Shown here piece by piece: positions 25,986 through 39,300 of a stretch of 64,000 nt of DNA. Every line of letters starts with the position of its first letter. The stretch's first letter is position 1. Under the pieces are notes generated by a model, which was given only the letters and a program-made list of their open reading frames with translations, was not told where the DNA came from and made no database searches. Source of the stretch: Populus alba (taxonomy: Eukaryota > Streptophyta > Magnoliopsida > Malpighiales > Salicaceae); the NCBI RefSeq assembly GCF_005239225.2, contig NC_133302.1, forward strand, positions 18,331,357-18,395,356. The letters are read 5' to 3'. The translations under genes were made by a program, and so were the position numbers.

Positions 25986-26744
25986 TTCTAATTGTATGCG
26001 CTCTTTCTTTGAAAACTTTTCAATAATGTTCAGCATAATGACCTATCGACCCATGCTCTGGCTTGGACCAGCTTAATTACGAAGTAAACCAAGTAGGAAT
26101 TTGGTTAACGAGATTTAATTGACCTATTAAGTGCACTCATGACTTAGTTGACTTAATTAAAATCTAGTTTAACTTTAAAAAATTATATAAAACAATACGG
26201 TTGATTTAATATTTTTTATATAAAAAAAATTATTTTAAATTGACTTACATTCTATTATGTTAGTTTTCAAACTCGTGATTTAGAACTTAAGTATGATCAA
26301 ATTTAATAATTTTACTTTTTTAAAATTTATTTTTTTTATTTAATTGAATGATATTAAAAATATAAAGGAGAGAAATGTTTTCCTTTTCCATTAAAATTGT
26401 CTTTTTTTGTATCATGTAATTTGTTTTGTTTTGACAAAGAAAATGGAATTTTTATTAGCAGAATAGTTCAATAAATAAAAAGAAACAATAATAAGAAAAA
26501 TCAATTCAGAAAAACTATAATGATTTCAACTAAAAAGGAAAAGGCAAATTTTTAATAAGAACCCTACTTTCTTATTCACTCATTTCTTTTTTTATTTTCA
26601 CAAAAACATATTTTTTATGAGATTATTTTTTAAATAAAAACTTACTATGATAATAAAAGCAAGTACCAATTCAAAAAATCATGAATTGATCACCTCTTCG
26701 TAACTGATGAAAAATGTAAAATTAATAAATTTAGAAAACAAATA

Positions 26745-26745
<1 letters not shown>

Positions 26746-26780
<35 letters not shown>
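26746..26780. repeat. (ATT)n microsatellite
   Basis: About eleven ATT units. Confidence 0.85.
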
Positions 26781-26782
<2 letters not shown>

Positions 26783-28132
26783 TAATGAGAAAACTATTTT
26801 AAAAAATTCTATATGTTAGGATAATATATAATTATCCATAAAGGAAATTATTAGTAGAATATTTTTTTGAATAGAAGGTAGCGACAATTAACATAAAGGT
26901 TTGTTAAAAAAATTTAATCATTTGAAATAAAAATTAAAATACATTTCTTCGATCTAAACTCCGTTTACTTATAATTCATCTCTGTTTTAGCAAAAGCATA
27001 TTTTCTAATTTAAATATTGTATTTTATATAAAAACCAATCATATGATCAAAAGTGAGTTTTAACTAAAAACTATATTAAAATAATGTCTCAAATATTTTG
27101 TATGTGATTGAAGAAACAAATTACATTAAAGTAAATTAAATTATATCAAAAATATATATAAAAATAAGATCTTAATTATCATTGAATATTCATAAGATTT
27201 GTTTTTTAATATTAGGTATATAATAATTAAAAAGAAATTGTTAGGTGCCATCCATCTTAGATCTAGGGCCAAGTTTTATGGTCAGAGATCTACAGCGAAG
27301 TGATTTTAATTTTAGACCTAAAGCTGAAATCACATTAGATATGTTTCCTTTTTTTTTCTTTTTTTTTAGAAGTCATAATGATAAAAAAAAAAAAAAAAGG
27401 TTTTACGGAAGTATAAGAAAAAAAGATCTGGTTCACCTCGCCAATAAATTTCTCTCTACTCTCAAATTGTCCTTTTTTTTGTAAAATATATATTAAAAAT
27501 TTCTAAGTCAAGAAATACTAGAAAAAAGACTTAAGAAAAGTGAAAGAAAAATAAAAGATAAAAATACAAAACAAATAACAACTCATTTATATCCATAAGA
27601 AGGCTAAAATTTATTGCATCTCATTGGGTTCTCTTCCCAAATACATTTTTCTTTTTCCTAGAAATCTTTTTAGATTTATAATATTTTATCGTCTCTTTTC
27701 AAAGAATGACAAGACATTTAGTGAGCAATTATTTCCCTCAAATTCTCTTAAGTCTCTAATGTAAAATTACGCATTAAAGACCTAGGGGTAGCTAATGAGT
27801 TAGCTTCTTGATCAAGTTTTTTACAAATAAAAATAATTTTAAATAAAATGAGCTTATCAAACATATCAAACTCAAAAATCTTGGACTTAACAGTCAGCCA
27901 AACTCAAAATAACAAACATGCCAGATTCCTACAGTTTCCTACATGAATAAATCTGAAGTATAAGGATATCAAACGGCAAGAACAATCTAGCTCTACTGGT
28001 GCTTAATTAGCCTAACCTCAAGGAGCAAATTTGTCTACTGCTCATGTTGCTGGCTAGAGATTCTAGTCATGCATGACTTCTGTTTGTTTGAGGGCCTTGT
28101 TTCAAGCAACCCGACTTAGTTTAACCATTTGT

Positions 28133-28236
28133 ATCTTGACTCCATTGCTAGAGTAGAGACTAGAGGGTTTCTATATATATATATATATATATATATCTTG
28201 ACTCCATTGCTAGAGTAGAGACTAGAGGGTTTCTAT
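28133..28236. repeat. 42-bp perfect direct repeat flanking an (AT)n run
   Basis: The 42-base segments 28133-28174 and 28195-28236 are identical and separated by a TA microsatellite, giving a 62-bp period. This looks like a recent slippage or unequal-exchange duplication. Confidence 0.85.
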
Positions 28237-29159
28237 TTTTTTCTACTTCTGACTTCTGAGCAGGTGTTGTCTCTCTTGAAATGAGCAAGAAATCAAGCAG
28301 TAGGCATTTATAATCTTTCGAAAAAGGATATGATGTTTGACAGTTGAGTGCAGGCTATATACAGCAGATTTACCATGCATGAATATCACTCTTTACTTTG
28401 CTACTTACTCCATTTTAGGATTCTTGATATCGACTTCTCCACTGCGCCTCCTACCTCTTGAATTCCCAGCCAACAGGGAGTTAATGATTCATGTGAATAC
28501 TTTCTGAATCATTTTGCCCAGAAATAAATGGAAACAAATTAAATCAAGATTTATGATAATATCTCTGTGTGATTTGCAGATTTACAAACTTTTGCACTGT
28601 AGTAAACATGCATGGTCGTTTTATCCTTCGTGTCACACAACCAAGGCCTGAGGAGATGCTTCGGATATGGCGTCGAGCATGTAGAGAAGGGGAAAAAAGG
28701 ACAGGGAAAGCAACAACAAGAGAGAAAAGGGGAAAAGTTTTCTTCTTGTTCACGTGTTGTTTTTTACCCCATGTTTTTTCACCTTCCAATCATGAGTTTG
28801 ATTCCTGTTACCCCACCGTCTTTTTTTTAATTAAAATTAAATTAGTGCTAGATAGTGATTAATCATGAAAATTTCAAATATAAAGACTTTTACTTAAATT
28901 GTACATAGTAGGTCTCTGTACTTGCAATGCAATTTGCTGCGAGCTAGATTATTTTTTTATATATAAAATAATATTTAGGTTTTGAAATAGAGGTAAAAAA
29001 AAGGACATAAAACACTATTCATGATAAATTTGTATCCACAGCCAATCAAAAATCTCTCGTTACATTTGTTGCCAAAAATCATATAACTAAAATTACTTGA
29101 TAAAAAAAAAATAACAAGAATTATAAAGTCTTTATCTATATAAAAAAAATTCATGTTAA

Positions 29160-29600
29160 CTTTTTAAATCTATAACCCGAGTCATTAGACATGAAACTCT
29201 CAATTTAGAAAAACCATGAAGTACAATTAAAATAATTTGAAGGATAGAATTGAAAAAAATTATTAAAAAAAATAAAAAGAATGAGGCTTAAAATTGACAT
29301 AAAAAATAAAAAAATAATGTAATTAAATGGTAAAATTAAAAAAAAATTATAAAAAGATCAAGAAAAAAAATTAAAAATCAAAACAAAGAGTACCAAATTA
29401 GAAAACATAATATTATCAATTTGAATTGAATGATATGAAATTAAACACCAATAAAACTTTATAAAAGGAACAAAATAAAAAAAATATAAATAATGAGAAC
29501 CAAATTGAAGAGTATAATATATAGTAAATTGGGATTCAATGATGAAATTAAAAACAAATAAAATTTTTACAAAAGATCTAAAACAAAAAATGAGAAATAA
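29160..29600 (-). repeat. Low-complexity A-rich repeat with ACCAAATTG units
   Basis: Recurrent CAAATTAGAAAAC/ACCAAATTGAAGAG units within A-rich DNA. The T-rich complement (CAATTTGATCC, CAATTTAGTCCC) recurs at about 56.1-56.6 kb, so this is a dispersed repeat of undefined class. Confidence 0.4.
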
Positions 29601-29817
29601 AAAAATAATGATTGAAGTTGAAATACCAACAATCAAAAGAGTCAAGCTATAGTTTTTTAGGGAGGAGAGAAAGAAGAGGGAAAAAAAAAAAGGTTCACCA
29701 ATAATAAACCGGACCACTACTGGAGACATATGTCACACCAATAATTAAAAAAAAAAAAAAAAGGATGCGACAATGCTTCCAACAACATTATAGAAGGGCA
29801 TTTTTGGATGTTGGGAG

Positions 29818-30562
29818 CATAGTTATTAAACTCAAACCGGCCTGGCAGGTCGACCCGAAATCCTAGTTGACCTGGTTGCTAGGACCGGTCCAGGGTAAGA
29901 CAAAAGACGGAATGAGAAAAAATTTGACAAAACCCGGTTGACATGCTGGGTTGATCCAGGACCCGGTCGACATAGCAAAACCCCGTTAAGACCCTTTTTT
30001 GTTCTTTTAAATGTGTTTTTTTCTCCTAGCCAAATACCTTTTTTTTTAAATATTTTTTTAGTTGGTTATTAACCATTTTCAAAGTTTACTATATAAATAT
30101 TAGAAGAATATTTTATTTTTTCAATGTGGAATTTGAAATATTTTAATATATATATTTTATATTCACAAGAAAAAAGTTATATTTTTTCAATGTGGGATAA
30201 AAAACCTTTTTAGTTTAAATACTTCAACTGAAAAATGATAACATACTATCATAGTATCTTTTTAATTAGGATGAAAAAAATCTTTTTGGTTTAAATACTT
30301 CAACTTAAAAGGATAACATACTAACATAGTATCTTTTTAATGTGGGATAAAAAAACTTTTTGAAATAATCTTTTATTCATTATTTATAAACATGTCTCGC
30401 CTATATTTACATAGATTGTTTTTTATTTTTTCATATGGAATATTAAAACTTGAAATTTTTTTTTTAATTTTTCCGGGTTGATTCAGTTGACCAGAGTCAA
30501 CTCATGTAACCCGAGACTAGCTCCTTGGCCAAGTCAACCCTAGGTCGGGTATAATAACTATG
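29818..30562. mobile_element. hAT-like non-autonomous element, 745 bp
   Basis: Inverted ends CATAGTTATTAAAC (29818) and GTATAATAACTATG (ends 30562) differ at one position. The 8 bases on either side, GTTGGGAG and GCTGGGAG, form a target duplication with one mismatch, as for hAT transposons. Subterminal zones are rich in CCGG/CCCGGTCGAC-type motifs on the left and GTTGACC/GTCAACC on the right. An AT-rich centre holds a 76-bp tandem repeat. There is no transposase. Confidence 0.7.
30205..30350. repeat. Tandem repeat, 76-bp period, inside the hAT-like element
   Basis: GTTTAAATACTTCAACT...ATAACATACTA.CATAGTATCTTTTTAAT occurs twice, starting near 30213 and 30289, with a few mismatches. The associated TCAATGTGGGAT/TAATGTGGGAT motif recurs around it. 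Confidence 0.7.
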
Positions 30563-31534
30563 GCTGGGAGGCGCCGCACACACTACCCAAAGGGGGGGTG
30601 TGCCACACATGCATGTCTTTTTTTATCTAAATATAAAAGTACCATTGAGCTTGACTTTCTAATTAAAAAAAAAAAACAATTGTAATAAACCAAAAACACC
30701 CTTAACCTCAGGGCTTAACTTTTCTTATTTTAAAAGTATTTTCATCGTTTTATTGTGCATTATAACTATTTATTATTTTTATATTTGATTAAATATTAAA
30801 TTACCCTTCAGCTTAAATTTTAATAATAAAAAAATCCTTTGTGAAAATACAAAAAAACCACATGAAGCAAGTTTAAAATTTTTTGCTTTCAAGGATATTT
30901 TTATAATTTTATTATAAAATTAAGATGAAAAAATATTTATTTATCTTGATCAATTTAAAAATAACAAATAAAACATGTAAAAACAATTCAATACTCTTGG
31001 AAAGAATGAATTTTTTTTAAATGAAGAGATAAAAATACTATTATATTGTTATAGTGAACAGTAACATTAAATTTTCAGTTAAGTTTTGTTAATGTTGAAC
31101 GATAAAACAATAATATAAAATCATTTTTTAACTTTATCGATAACTTAATAATTATTATTTTGACCGAGTAATTCTTTGATATTTCCTTTCAATTATTTTT
31201 TTTAGTTGCTCAAAACTTTGTCAATAAGTCATCCATTGGATCCAATCATTTCGATACACAACAATATTGACGATACCCTTCTTCGATGACTTTCTGTGTG
31301 GCTATGGACTTCAATTATTGTTAGAAGCCTAAGTAATAAAATAATAAAAAAAAAGAAAAAAAAGAGGAAAGCTTCCTCAACGGTGTTGCTATGGGCTACT
31401 TATTCGTATTGATTTGAGACTTTTATGTCACAAGACTCACGACAAGTGATTTTAGTTAGAAGAAGTTTTTTATAAGAATAATGTTTTTTTTTAAAACAAT
31501 TATTATTATTTATCTTTTTTTATTTTTTTCTTTG

Positions 31535-31700
31535 CAGGGTCTACAACCTCTAAGAGGGTATACAGATCCCCAACATGGGTCAGACGAGACCCAAGCATGT
31601 GAGTCTGTTTCCAGCACGCCGTTGTGCAAACTCGCTTACCTGCGTCTGGCCTTAGTGCCCAGGATATGACAACCTCTGCGCCGGGTGTCTGCAGCCAAAC
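31535..31700. other. Unidentified G+C-richer island
   Basis: About 165 bases beginning GGGTCTACAACCTCTAAGAG and ending GGGTGTCTGCAGCC stand out in AT-rich flanks. A short frame crosses it but matches no family I know. It may be a fragment of an LTR element or of an old gene. Confidence 0.4.
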
Positions 31701-32694
31701 GTGTTCTACTAAAATTTACACTGACCGTTTTCTTCTAAACCATTCATTCAATGTCAAATGCATTCCAATGAAAAGATAATTCAATCTTTCATTGCAGTCT
31801 TTACAACTCTTTGTAGCAAGAACAGCTCTATCATTACAATACTTCAATTTACTGTGATTTGTGTATATATAAACAGTAATACAGACACTGGGCTATTTTA
31901 GTATATTTTGTAATTTTTGCAAACTCTAACTTTTGGACTCAAGTTTTACATGGAAGCATTGGAAGGAGACTTTGCAACAGGTATCCAGCTTAGTAATGCT
32001 AACAATTTAGTGTTGAAAGTTGTCACTGCAAAAGCTGGATGCTGATTTACAGCCACAATAAGCAGCCAGGGAATTTCTTTATTTTCTCCCATGGACTAAA
32101 AATAGTGGAGGAGAGGAGGGGTTGGAATCCTTGATGACGACTTGTGCGAATGTTTCACGTGCACAAGGCACAAGTTTTTCTCTTGAGTCCAGCCATTATC
32201 ATTGGACTTGTTGGCATAAAATGAAAGGAGAGCGATAAAGAATACGATTCAGGTGAATCCAGGCAAAATTCTCCAACTATATTGGGTCCATCAAGAACCT
32301 GAACCTTTAATTTTTAAGCAATTCAGATTGAATTAATCTATTAACTTATTCTAATTTCAAAGTTGTGTTTAATTTAGTGTTCCATGATATATATATACAA
32401 AGACAAAAATAAAAAACATAATAATTTTGACGTAAAAGATACAGTAAAACAACAAAAACACGGGACTCATCCCCATCAACACTGGCTCGTGAAGGTGTTT
32501 TCATGTTCTCCAGCATCACTCATGAGGTTTTCAAGATTTTATCATTTGTGGTCCATCAAAGATTTGCATGGCATTTTCTTCCTTTGCATCATGTCGCGTT
32601 ACGACCACAAGTAAAATCAGTAAATCTTTTTGACGGAAAACTATAAAAAGAAAGCCATGGTCCCCGAATTGTATCTACCAGAAAATTTGGCAGG

Positions 32695-32713
32695 TTTTTT
32701 TTTTTTTTTTTTT
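32695..32713. repeat. Poly-T run
   Basis: About 18 consecutive T. Confidence 0.8.
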
Positions 32714-33106
32714 CCCAAGTGACTGGAGAAATGCTTGGTTACTTGCTATCAGCATTATGATTATTGTTGTTTTGATGGGAAGACATCTAGATTTCTTTGA
32801 ATTTAAAAACAATCAGAACTATAGCAAGAGGAGGAAGGGTCACTGTGGTTTAATAACCATTTATATCCATGCAGCCCTTCACTATCCTAAATAAAATACT
32901 TGAGCATATGCAGATTAAGAACTACAAAATGTTGTCGAAAAAAGAAATTGTTTCTGAGTTTAACGTTTATAATGAAAAGAACAGAGATGTTTTGCACAGC
33001 AAGGGTGCATCAAATTTGAATTCAAAAGTCTGTATATCATATAACCTTTTCCAGTGTCTTGCAGTGGAAAGTCCTTTGATTAACAATCAACACAAATCTT
33101 GCTCCA

Positions 33107-33113
33107 TTTTTAT
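33107..33113 (-). terminator. Putative poly(A) signal of the invertase gene
   Basis: AATAAAA on the minus strand, about 265 bases after the stop codon, at a distance normal for a plant 3'UTR. Confidence 0.35.
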
Positions 33114-33378
33114 TGTCAAACGTCCATAATATATATCAATTATGGCACTTCCAATATACCATTCAAAATGTTTGCAATACAAACAGCAGAATGTATGGCT
33201 TATTAGAAAAGCAGGGCATTGTCTTAGCAGAAACTATTGTACAGAAAACCGAAAGTTTGATCAAACCTACAAGGGCAAAATGCCAAAGAATGGTGCTGTA
33301 ATGAAACCCCACGTTTCTTGCCTTCCATGGTGTTTCCCTCTTCTTCTTCTTTTTATATCCTTTGCTTGAATGCCCTCT

Positions 33379-36300
33379 TTAACAAGTCCAAGAAGATGAT
33401 CTCTTGAGCACAGGATTCATTTGCTTGTCCTCTTCCATAGAAATCATCCCCAAGTGTGAAGGGTCCTCCAGCATCATCTTTGCCACCAAGTATCCAGCAA
33501 TTGACCATGTCTGATATTTCCTTGCCTGTTTACCAATGTATCTGCCAAGTTTCCCATCATAATATTCCGGCCAGCTGTCTTTCAGTAGACGGGTCTCAGC
33601 AAGATCAATCGCTTTTCTTGCGATTTGGGGTCGTCCCGTTTTGATGCACGCAGCAGTCAGCAACCATAAAAGCACTGAAAGGAAAAGGAAAAAAAAATAT
33701 ATGGTGCAAAACAAAAGGACATGTTATGTACATACACATTATTTATTCTCTGCATATTATGTGAGAAAGACCTTCAAAATTAAGTTAAGAGAAACAGAAA
33801 TAACAAACTGAAGGAAGTTTCATTGCTAAAATTTTGAAGGAAGAGATTAGAGGCTTTTAGCTCATGAAAACGAAGAAGGAAATAGATTGGGCAGTGCCAT
33901 TTCTAGTAACTTGAATTCAGCCCATTACACTCGTTTCTAAATCATTACAGTGAATGAGTGAGCAGCTCATCCTACTATTGGAAATTTGTTTACTGTATGC
34001 CCTTATGAACATATAAATTTATCTAACACAACCAATGCAGGCTACTTGCATGATCTCAGTATCGTTGATACTTAGCCACTGCTCAAATCTTATTATTGTT
34101 ATTATTATTTAGGGGAGTGCTCTATGTTGCAGGGATAAAAACGAAAGAATAAGAAAATTACCAGTGCATGATAATGCAGGCAGAGCTTCTCAATAATTTA
34201 CAATTTATGCATGCATGTTGGTCATGTTATTAATTTTCAAAAAGCTGAGGACTTCATGGATCTATAAATTAGTGCAATCTGAGGATCACTGAAAGAAGAT
34301 CACAGTATGGGTAAAACTATCTCAGCGTCTTATTAGTTTCCAGTTCCCACTTCCAGCACAATATCTATAAATGCAAAAAGTATTCGGTATAGCTAAATTG
34401 AATAATAGTAAAAGCAAAGGGGATACTGAAAGCCATACTGTAGAACCAGCCAGATAACCTAGACAATATGATTGGTTCTCTCTCTTTACTAGCTTCTAAA
34501 TTTAAAATACAATTATGGTTTCAGATTCAGATTCAGCCTTTTAAAACCAAATACAGTCAATGAATCTAAAAAAGTATGACAGAAGGACTCCTTATGGAAG
34601 GAAATATTTATTAATTGATATCCGTTAGTCACGAAAGAGAGTAATCAATTAAACAGACAGAATAAGGAACATACCTGGCCAGGATCCTCCATTATGATAG
34701 CTCCATCTAGTATTCTTGGGATCGCAACCAGTTACAATTCGCCATTCATGACTTTCTATTGCAGGATAAGCTATTTTTAGAGGCATTTCTCCCACTAGCT
34801 CCTCCCAGCGAGCTTCAATGAGATCCATGATAGCCATTGATTGTTCATGAGTTGCAAGAGAAGACAGGATGGCAATGCAATTTCCTAAAGCAAACCATCT
34901 AAAATCCATCCTCGCGGGACTAACATTGCCAATAAAGTAGCCTCCACGAGTTGGCATGAAATCAAATACCCAATATGGGATTGAATCAGGAATAACGTTG
35001 AACTTATTTACAGCAGTGTGAGAATACTCCTCAGTCTTATATCTGTATATGTCATTCAGTTGTTGAAAGTCAAGCCAGAAGTAACTCCGCATGTGATAGC
35101 TCAAGGCATGCAAACGTTTCACAATTTTCTCAATACATTCTTTTCCTTCTTCGTCATGTTTCAACAATGAGCAAGCACTTCTCAATGCCATGAAAAAAAG
35201 TGCTTGAATTTCAATAGGATAACCATAGATGCCCTGCAAATAAATCAATGCAGTTTGAACATGTAACAAGCTTGAACTTACCAAAACCCTATGAGCAAAA
35301 CAGAACAGCCTACAAGAGAAATTATACAATACTAAGAATTTTAATTTAGGTGTGCATGCACATGAGTGGTTGAGGGTGAAACAGAAACTAGATTATGATA
35401 ATTTGGCCTCTATGCGAGTTATTGTTACAAGGAAGTTATCAAAGCACCATGTTGTCACAATGACTGGATGGGGTTGATACAAGCAGAATGGTAGTCAATC
35501 CATGGAAATAGTAGATGAAAAGTGTATATGCTCATGAGAAAAACTAAGCCCACATTCACATAGTATGACAATTTCTTCCTTTTATTTTTTTTGTAATTAG
35601 TATTGATATTACTCTATGTCTGTTTATTTGACTGCATTTGTCTATAAAGAGAAAATACAGAAAGATGGCATCATCTGTTGTCTTAAAGCAAATCTGGAAG
35701 GAAACAAAGAGTTAATTTCAAAGTGCTTCTGGACTGCATATGACTTTATTTTACTAAGAAACTGAAAATTGTGATATGATAAGCATGCTAAATGATAATA
35801 CAAACTGGAAAAAAAAAAAAAAAAAAAAAAGATCCAGCTCTACATGATTGCATGCACTACTTCACATTAAACAAAACAGGATACTTAGACTTTAGGGAAC
35901 TTCCTAGGCTGCAGGAGCTTAATCAACACAAGCTATGTACACTCCATTAGCATTTAACCAATGCCAAAAGGGTTTAGTGTATTTAACAGGGTGTTTAAAT
36001 TTCACACATACTCCATATGAAATCATAAACATTAAGTTAATTTTAGGTTATGTTTAACTCCTGTATACTAATCGTTTGCAATTCTCCCAAAAATTCCCCT
36101 CCTGTTTTAAGAAAGGGGATGGATAGAAACAAGTAATTGATAGCTAAAACAAAGGTGTGGTGCACCCAGCGACCAGTTTCATCAATGTATTATGTGTCTC
36201 ATGTCTACTACCTGTTGGAGTTTGCTAGTTAGAAAAAAGATTATTTCAAGAAGTAAAGTAATTGTTCAAAAACAGAGCGATGCTCCAATTTTCTGGAAAG

Positions 36301-39300
36301 TTTCAGAAAAAAAGAAAAACTGGAACTTCTTTTTCAAATATTTCTCTGTCTAGAAAACTAAAAAACTAGTTTTTCAGTTTTTAAAATTTATACAGAGTTT
36401 GGAAAGCATATTTAGAGGTTCCCCACAATTACAAGTTTTCCATTTTTTTTCAAATGAAGAAAAGAGAAGCAATACATTTTTTTTTCTTTTATATATAAGC
36501 ACTTTTTAGCAATGTAAATATTTATTTTTTACATTTTCATATTTAGTTAGTGTAATAAATTTACTTTTTATTATAGATCTAATACAAAGATTTTTTTTTG
36601 AGTTAATAATGTAACTTTTCATGATAATTTTTAATTTAAATGAAATAAATTAATATTCTACAATTAGATTATCATGAATACAAAAGACTATCACGAATAC
36701 AAAAGATTAAGATAACTATTAAAAATTATGGTTTTGACTTATTTTACAAAAAAAAATAAACAATTGTAATCTTGATGTATTTCTTGTTTTTTTTTTTTTT
36801 CCCTGGTTCTAAGACCTATAGTTCTAGTGACCAGCTTGTTTTTCTTAAATTGTCTTTCATTATTAAGAAAGGGTAATGAAGATAAAATACAACCTTATTT
36901 TCACCTGTCTCGATAATATTTTTCCTTGTTCACTAATATAAAAAAATCATTTTTGTTCTCAACATATGAATACATTTTCCAATTTTACATTGGAAAAGGA
37001 AAACTTAAAAGGAGAAGTACAAGAAAACTCCAAATGGAAAGGGAAAATATTTTTCTGTTAATGAACAAACCAACTTGGCCTAGTGACTACAATTATGAGA
37101 ATGAATTACTTGGAATCAAGGTTGTTAAAATCATGATTTTAACACGGCACGGAAAGCCGTTCACAAAATCGGATCGTAAAAATCGTAAAAAAATCGTCAG
37201 GAATTTTAAAATACATTAAAAAAAAAATTCATGCTTTAAATAAAAATTTATAAATAGTTTAAGCACCTTAAAAATAATGCTTCAAATAAAAATTCATACA
37301 TAATTCAAATATCTTAAAATATATGGTTCAAATAAAAATCATCCTAATACATAATTTAAAATAACTTTCCATTTTTAAGTCAAGAAAGAGAGCTGAGTCA
37401 CTTCTGAAAGTGCTGTGTGTTTTTGTAATGTAAGAACATGGGAGACAGGGAGAGGCTTTTAGATTTTCTTGAGGACAGGAAAGTGGAGAGAGATTGGAAT
37501 GTGCGTGTTGTGTAAGAGAAGGTGAAGGTAACGCAAGTGAGTGGCGTTTGTAGGGTACGTGCCGAGGGAAAACATGAGTGAATTGTTAATCAGTTACTTG
37601 CCTTTGATCTGTTCCATCCAATAGGCGGGTGACACGTGGCAGAAATACTGAAATTTTATCTCCTGCGGCCGAACTCGTTCAATCGGGTGTGAAATCACGT
37701 GATTTTATACGATTTCATCCATTTTATTTTAACTGTTTTTGACCCGATTTTGCTCATTTCCGAGTTTTATGAATGATTTAGCACGTAAAGTCTATATTAA
37801 CTCGTAAAAACGTACGATTTTACGACTTGAACCGCGATTTTAACAACCTTGCTTGGAATCTCCACCATTCTTTCAGAAGAAATCAAATCAGTTGATCTCT
37901 AAAGGCATTTAGTGTTGCATAATAGTAATTAACAACAACAGTCATATACATACAGGTGGGAAGGGGTGAAGAAAGAGACATGAGGAAAACTTACCATTCT
38001 GCGATCAATCATAGAGCATCCATCGGCACATAGAAGGGTAGGGAAAGTATCAAACCCCTCTGACAAGCACAACATCAATATGAGCCTCATTCCTTTCTGG
38101 CACTCTGGAGTTTCTGCTAGAGATATATCTCCAGTAGACTTTGTATATGCTCGGAGCAGAATGATCCACCAAAAACCAGAGTCCACTGGAGCAACTCTTC
38201 CAATTGCGCTCTCACCAAAATCTGCAACCAGAGAGTCTGTTTTTCGAATAGGATCATGAAGAACTTTAAAGCTGGCTGGCATTGCCCCTTCACCAAGCTT
38301 GAATTGATCTATTCTCTTTTCCCATCCTTGGAGATGCAGTGTCTTCAGAAGGAATTGCTTGACTATTTCAGGCTCACCATTCATCAGAAAAGCTAGGGCA
38401 CTGGGTACAAAGTCTCGTACAAAAACCTGGACAAAAGACCTCAAGAAAATCATAAAAATGATAATAAATTCATACCCCTGACAAATGCATACAATCACAT
38501 TGCAACTGCCTTCCATTTGGAGAAGTCAGAAGCACGAGATTTATGAAATTTCCAATAAATCATTTGCCAAAAACAAATGGCGCTTATCAGAGGATTTAGT
38601 TTTCAATTTATCACATGATCAAATTCCTGCCTTACTTTACTCTGTACTTCCACCTAAGGCATTCTTCAAATATTATCAGCTCATATGTTTAATGAATTTA
38701 CATGCAGAGCAAATATAAGTCGACCATTTCCCTCACTTTGAACATAATTTACAATTTAATGACATCCTTAGTATCATTGATTCCCAACCCCTAATGGGAT
38801 TACCATCATCAGCTCAAAGCATTTATTTAAGCTTATTGCATGCTTAGTATAGAGCCTCCTCTCTTTGTGATGCATAAAATTAGCAAGATACAGTTAACAC
38901 CATATAAAGACAATCTATCAAGTATCATAACATATTAACCAAAGAAACAAATTAAACCAATTACAAACATCCCAATGCCTGATGCTCCATTAATGACACA
39001 GAAAACCAACAAAACCATAAAGAGAATTCCACATTTGGTAAAAAAGAATTACCTGATCATAGTTCAAGACCTCCTCTGAGGCATGGTCATACGCGGCAAT
39101 AGTACCAACCGGTTGGCCTCTGAAGAAAACTAAAGACCGCCGTAGAGCCTCCCATGCATCAGCCACCATTGGGTGAGGCTCAAACGAGTTGCGAGCAGAT
39201 GAGGCTGGCGTGTCCAACCCGGACCTTCCACCAGGTGAACACGTGGTCTCAAAGTTATCAATTCCTTTTGCAAGCCCATTCGAGAGCTCGCTAAGAGACC

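Larger units (their letters stand above)
20860..33100. other. About 12 kb gene-free, repeat-bearing region
   Basis: No gene was recognised between the TCP8-like promoter and the invertase 3'UTR. The content is AT-rich DNA, MITE copies (22.2, 25.1 and 25.8 kb), a hAT-like element (29.8-30.6 kb), microsatellites and unexplained islands at about 23.1-23.3 kb, 28.4-28.8 kb and 31.5-31.7 kb. Open frames here are short or low-complexity. Confidence 0.55.

Noticed and set aside
29358..29729. Minus-strand 123-codon ORF rich in Phe, Ile and Ser
   Set aside because: Low-complexity A-rich DNA read backwards. The repeated hydrophobic residues reflect base composition.
32869..33369. Three overlapping plus-strand ORFs near the invertase 3' end
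   Set aside because: They lie mainly in the probable antisense of the invertase 3'UTR and show no domain or shared frame.
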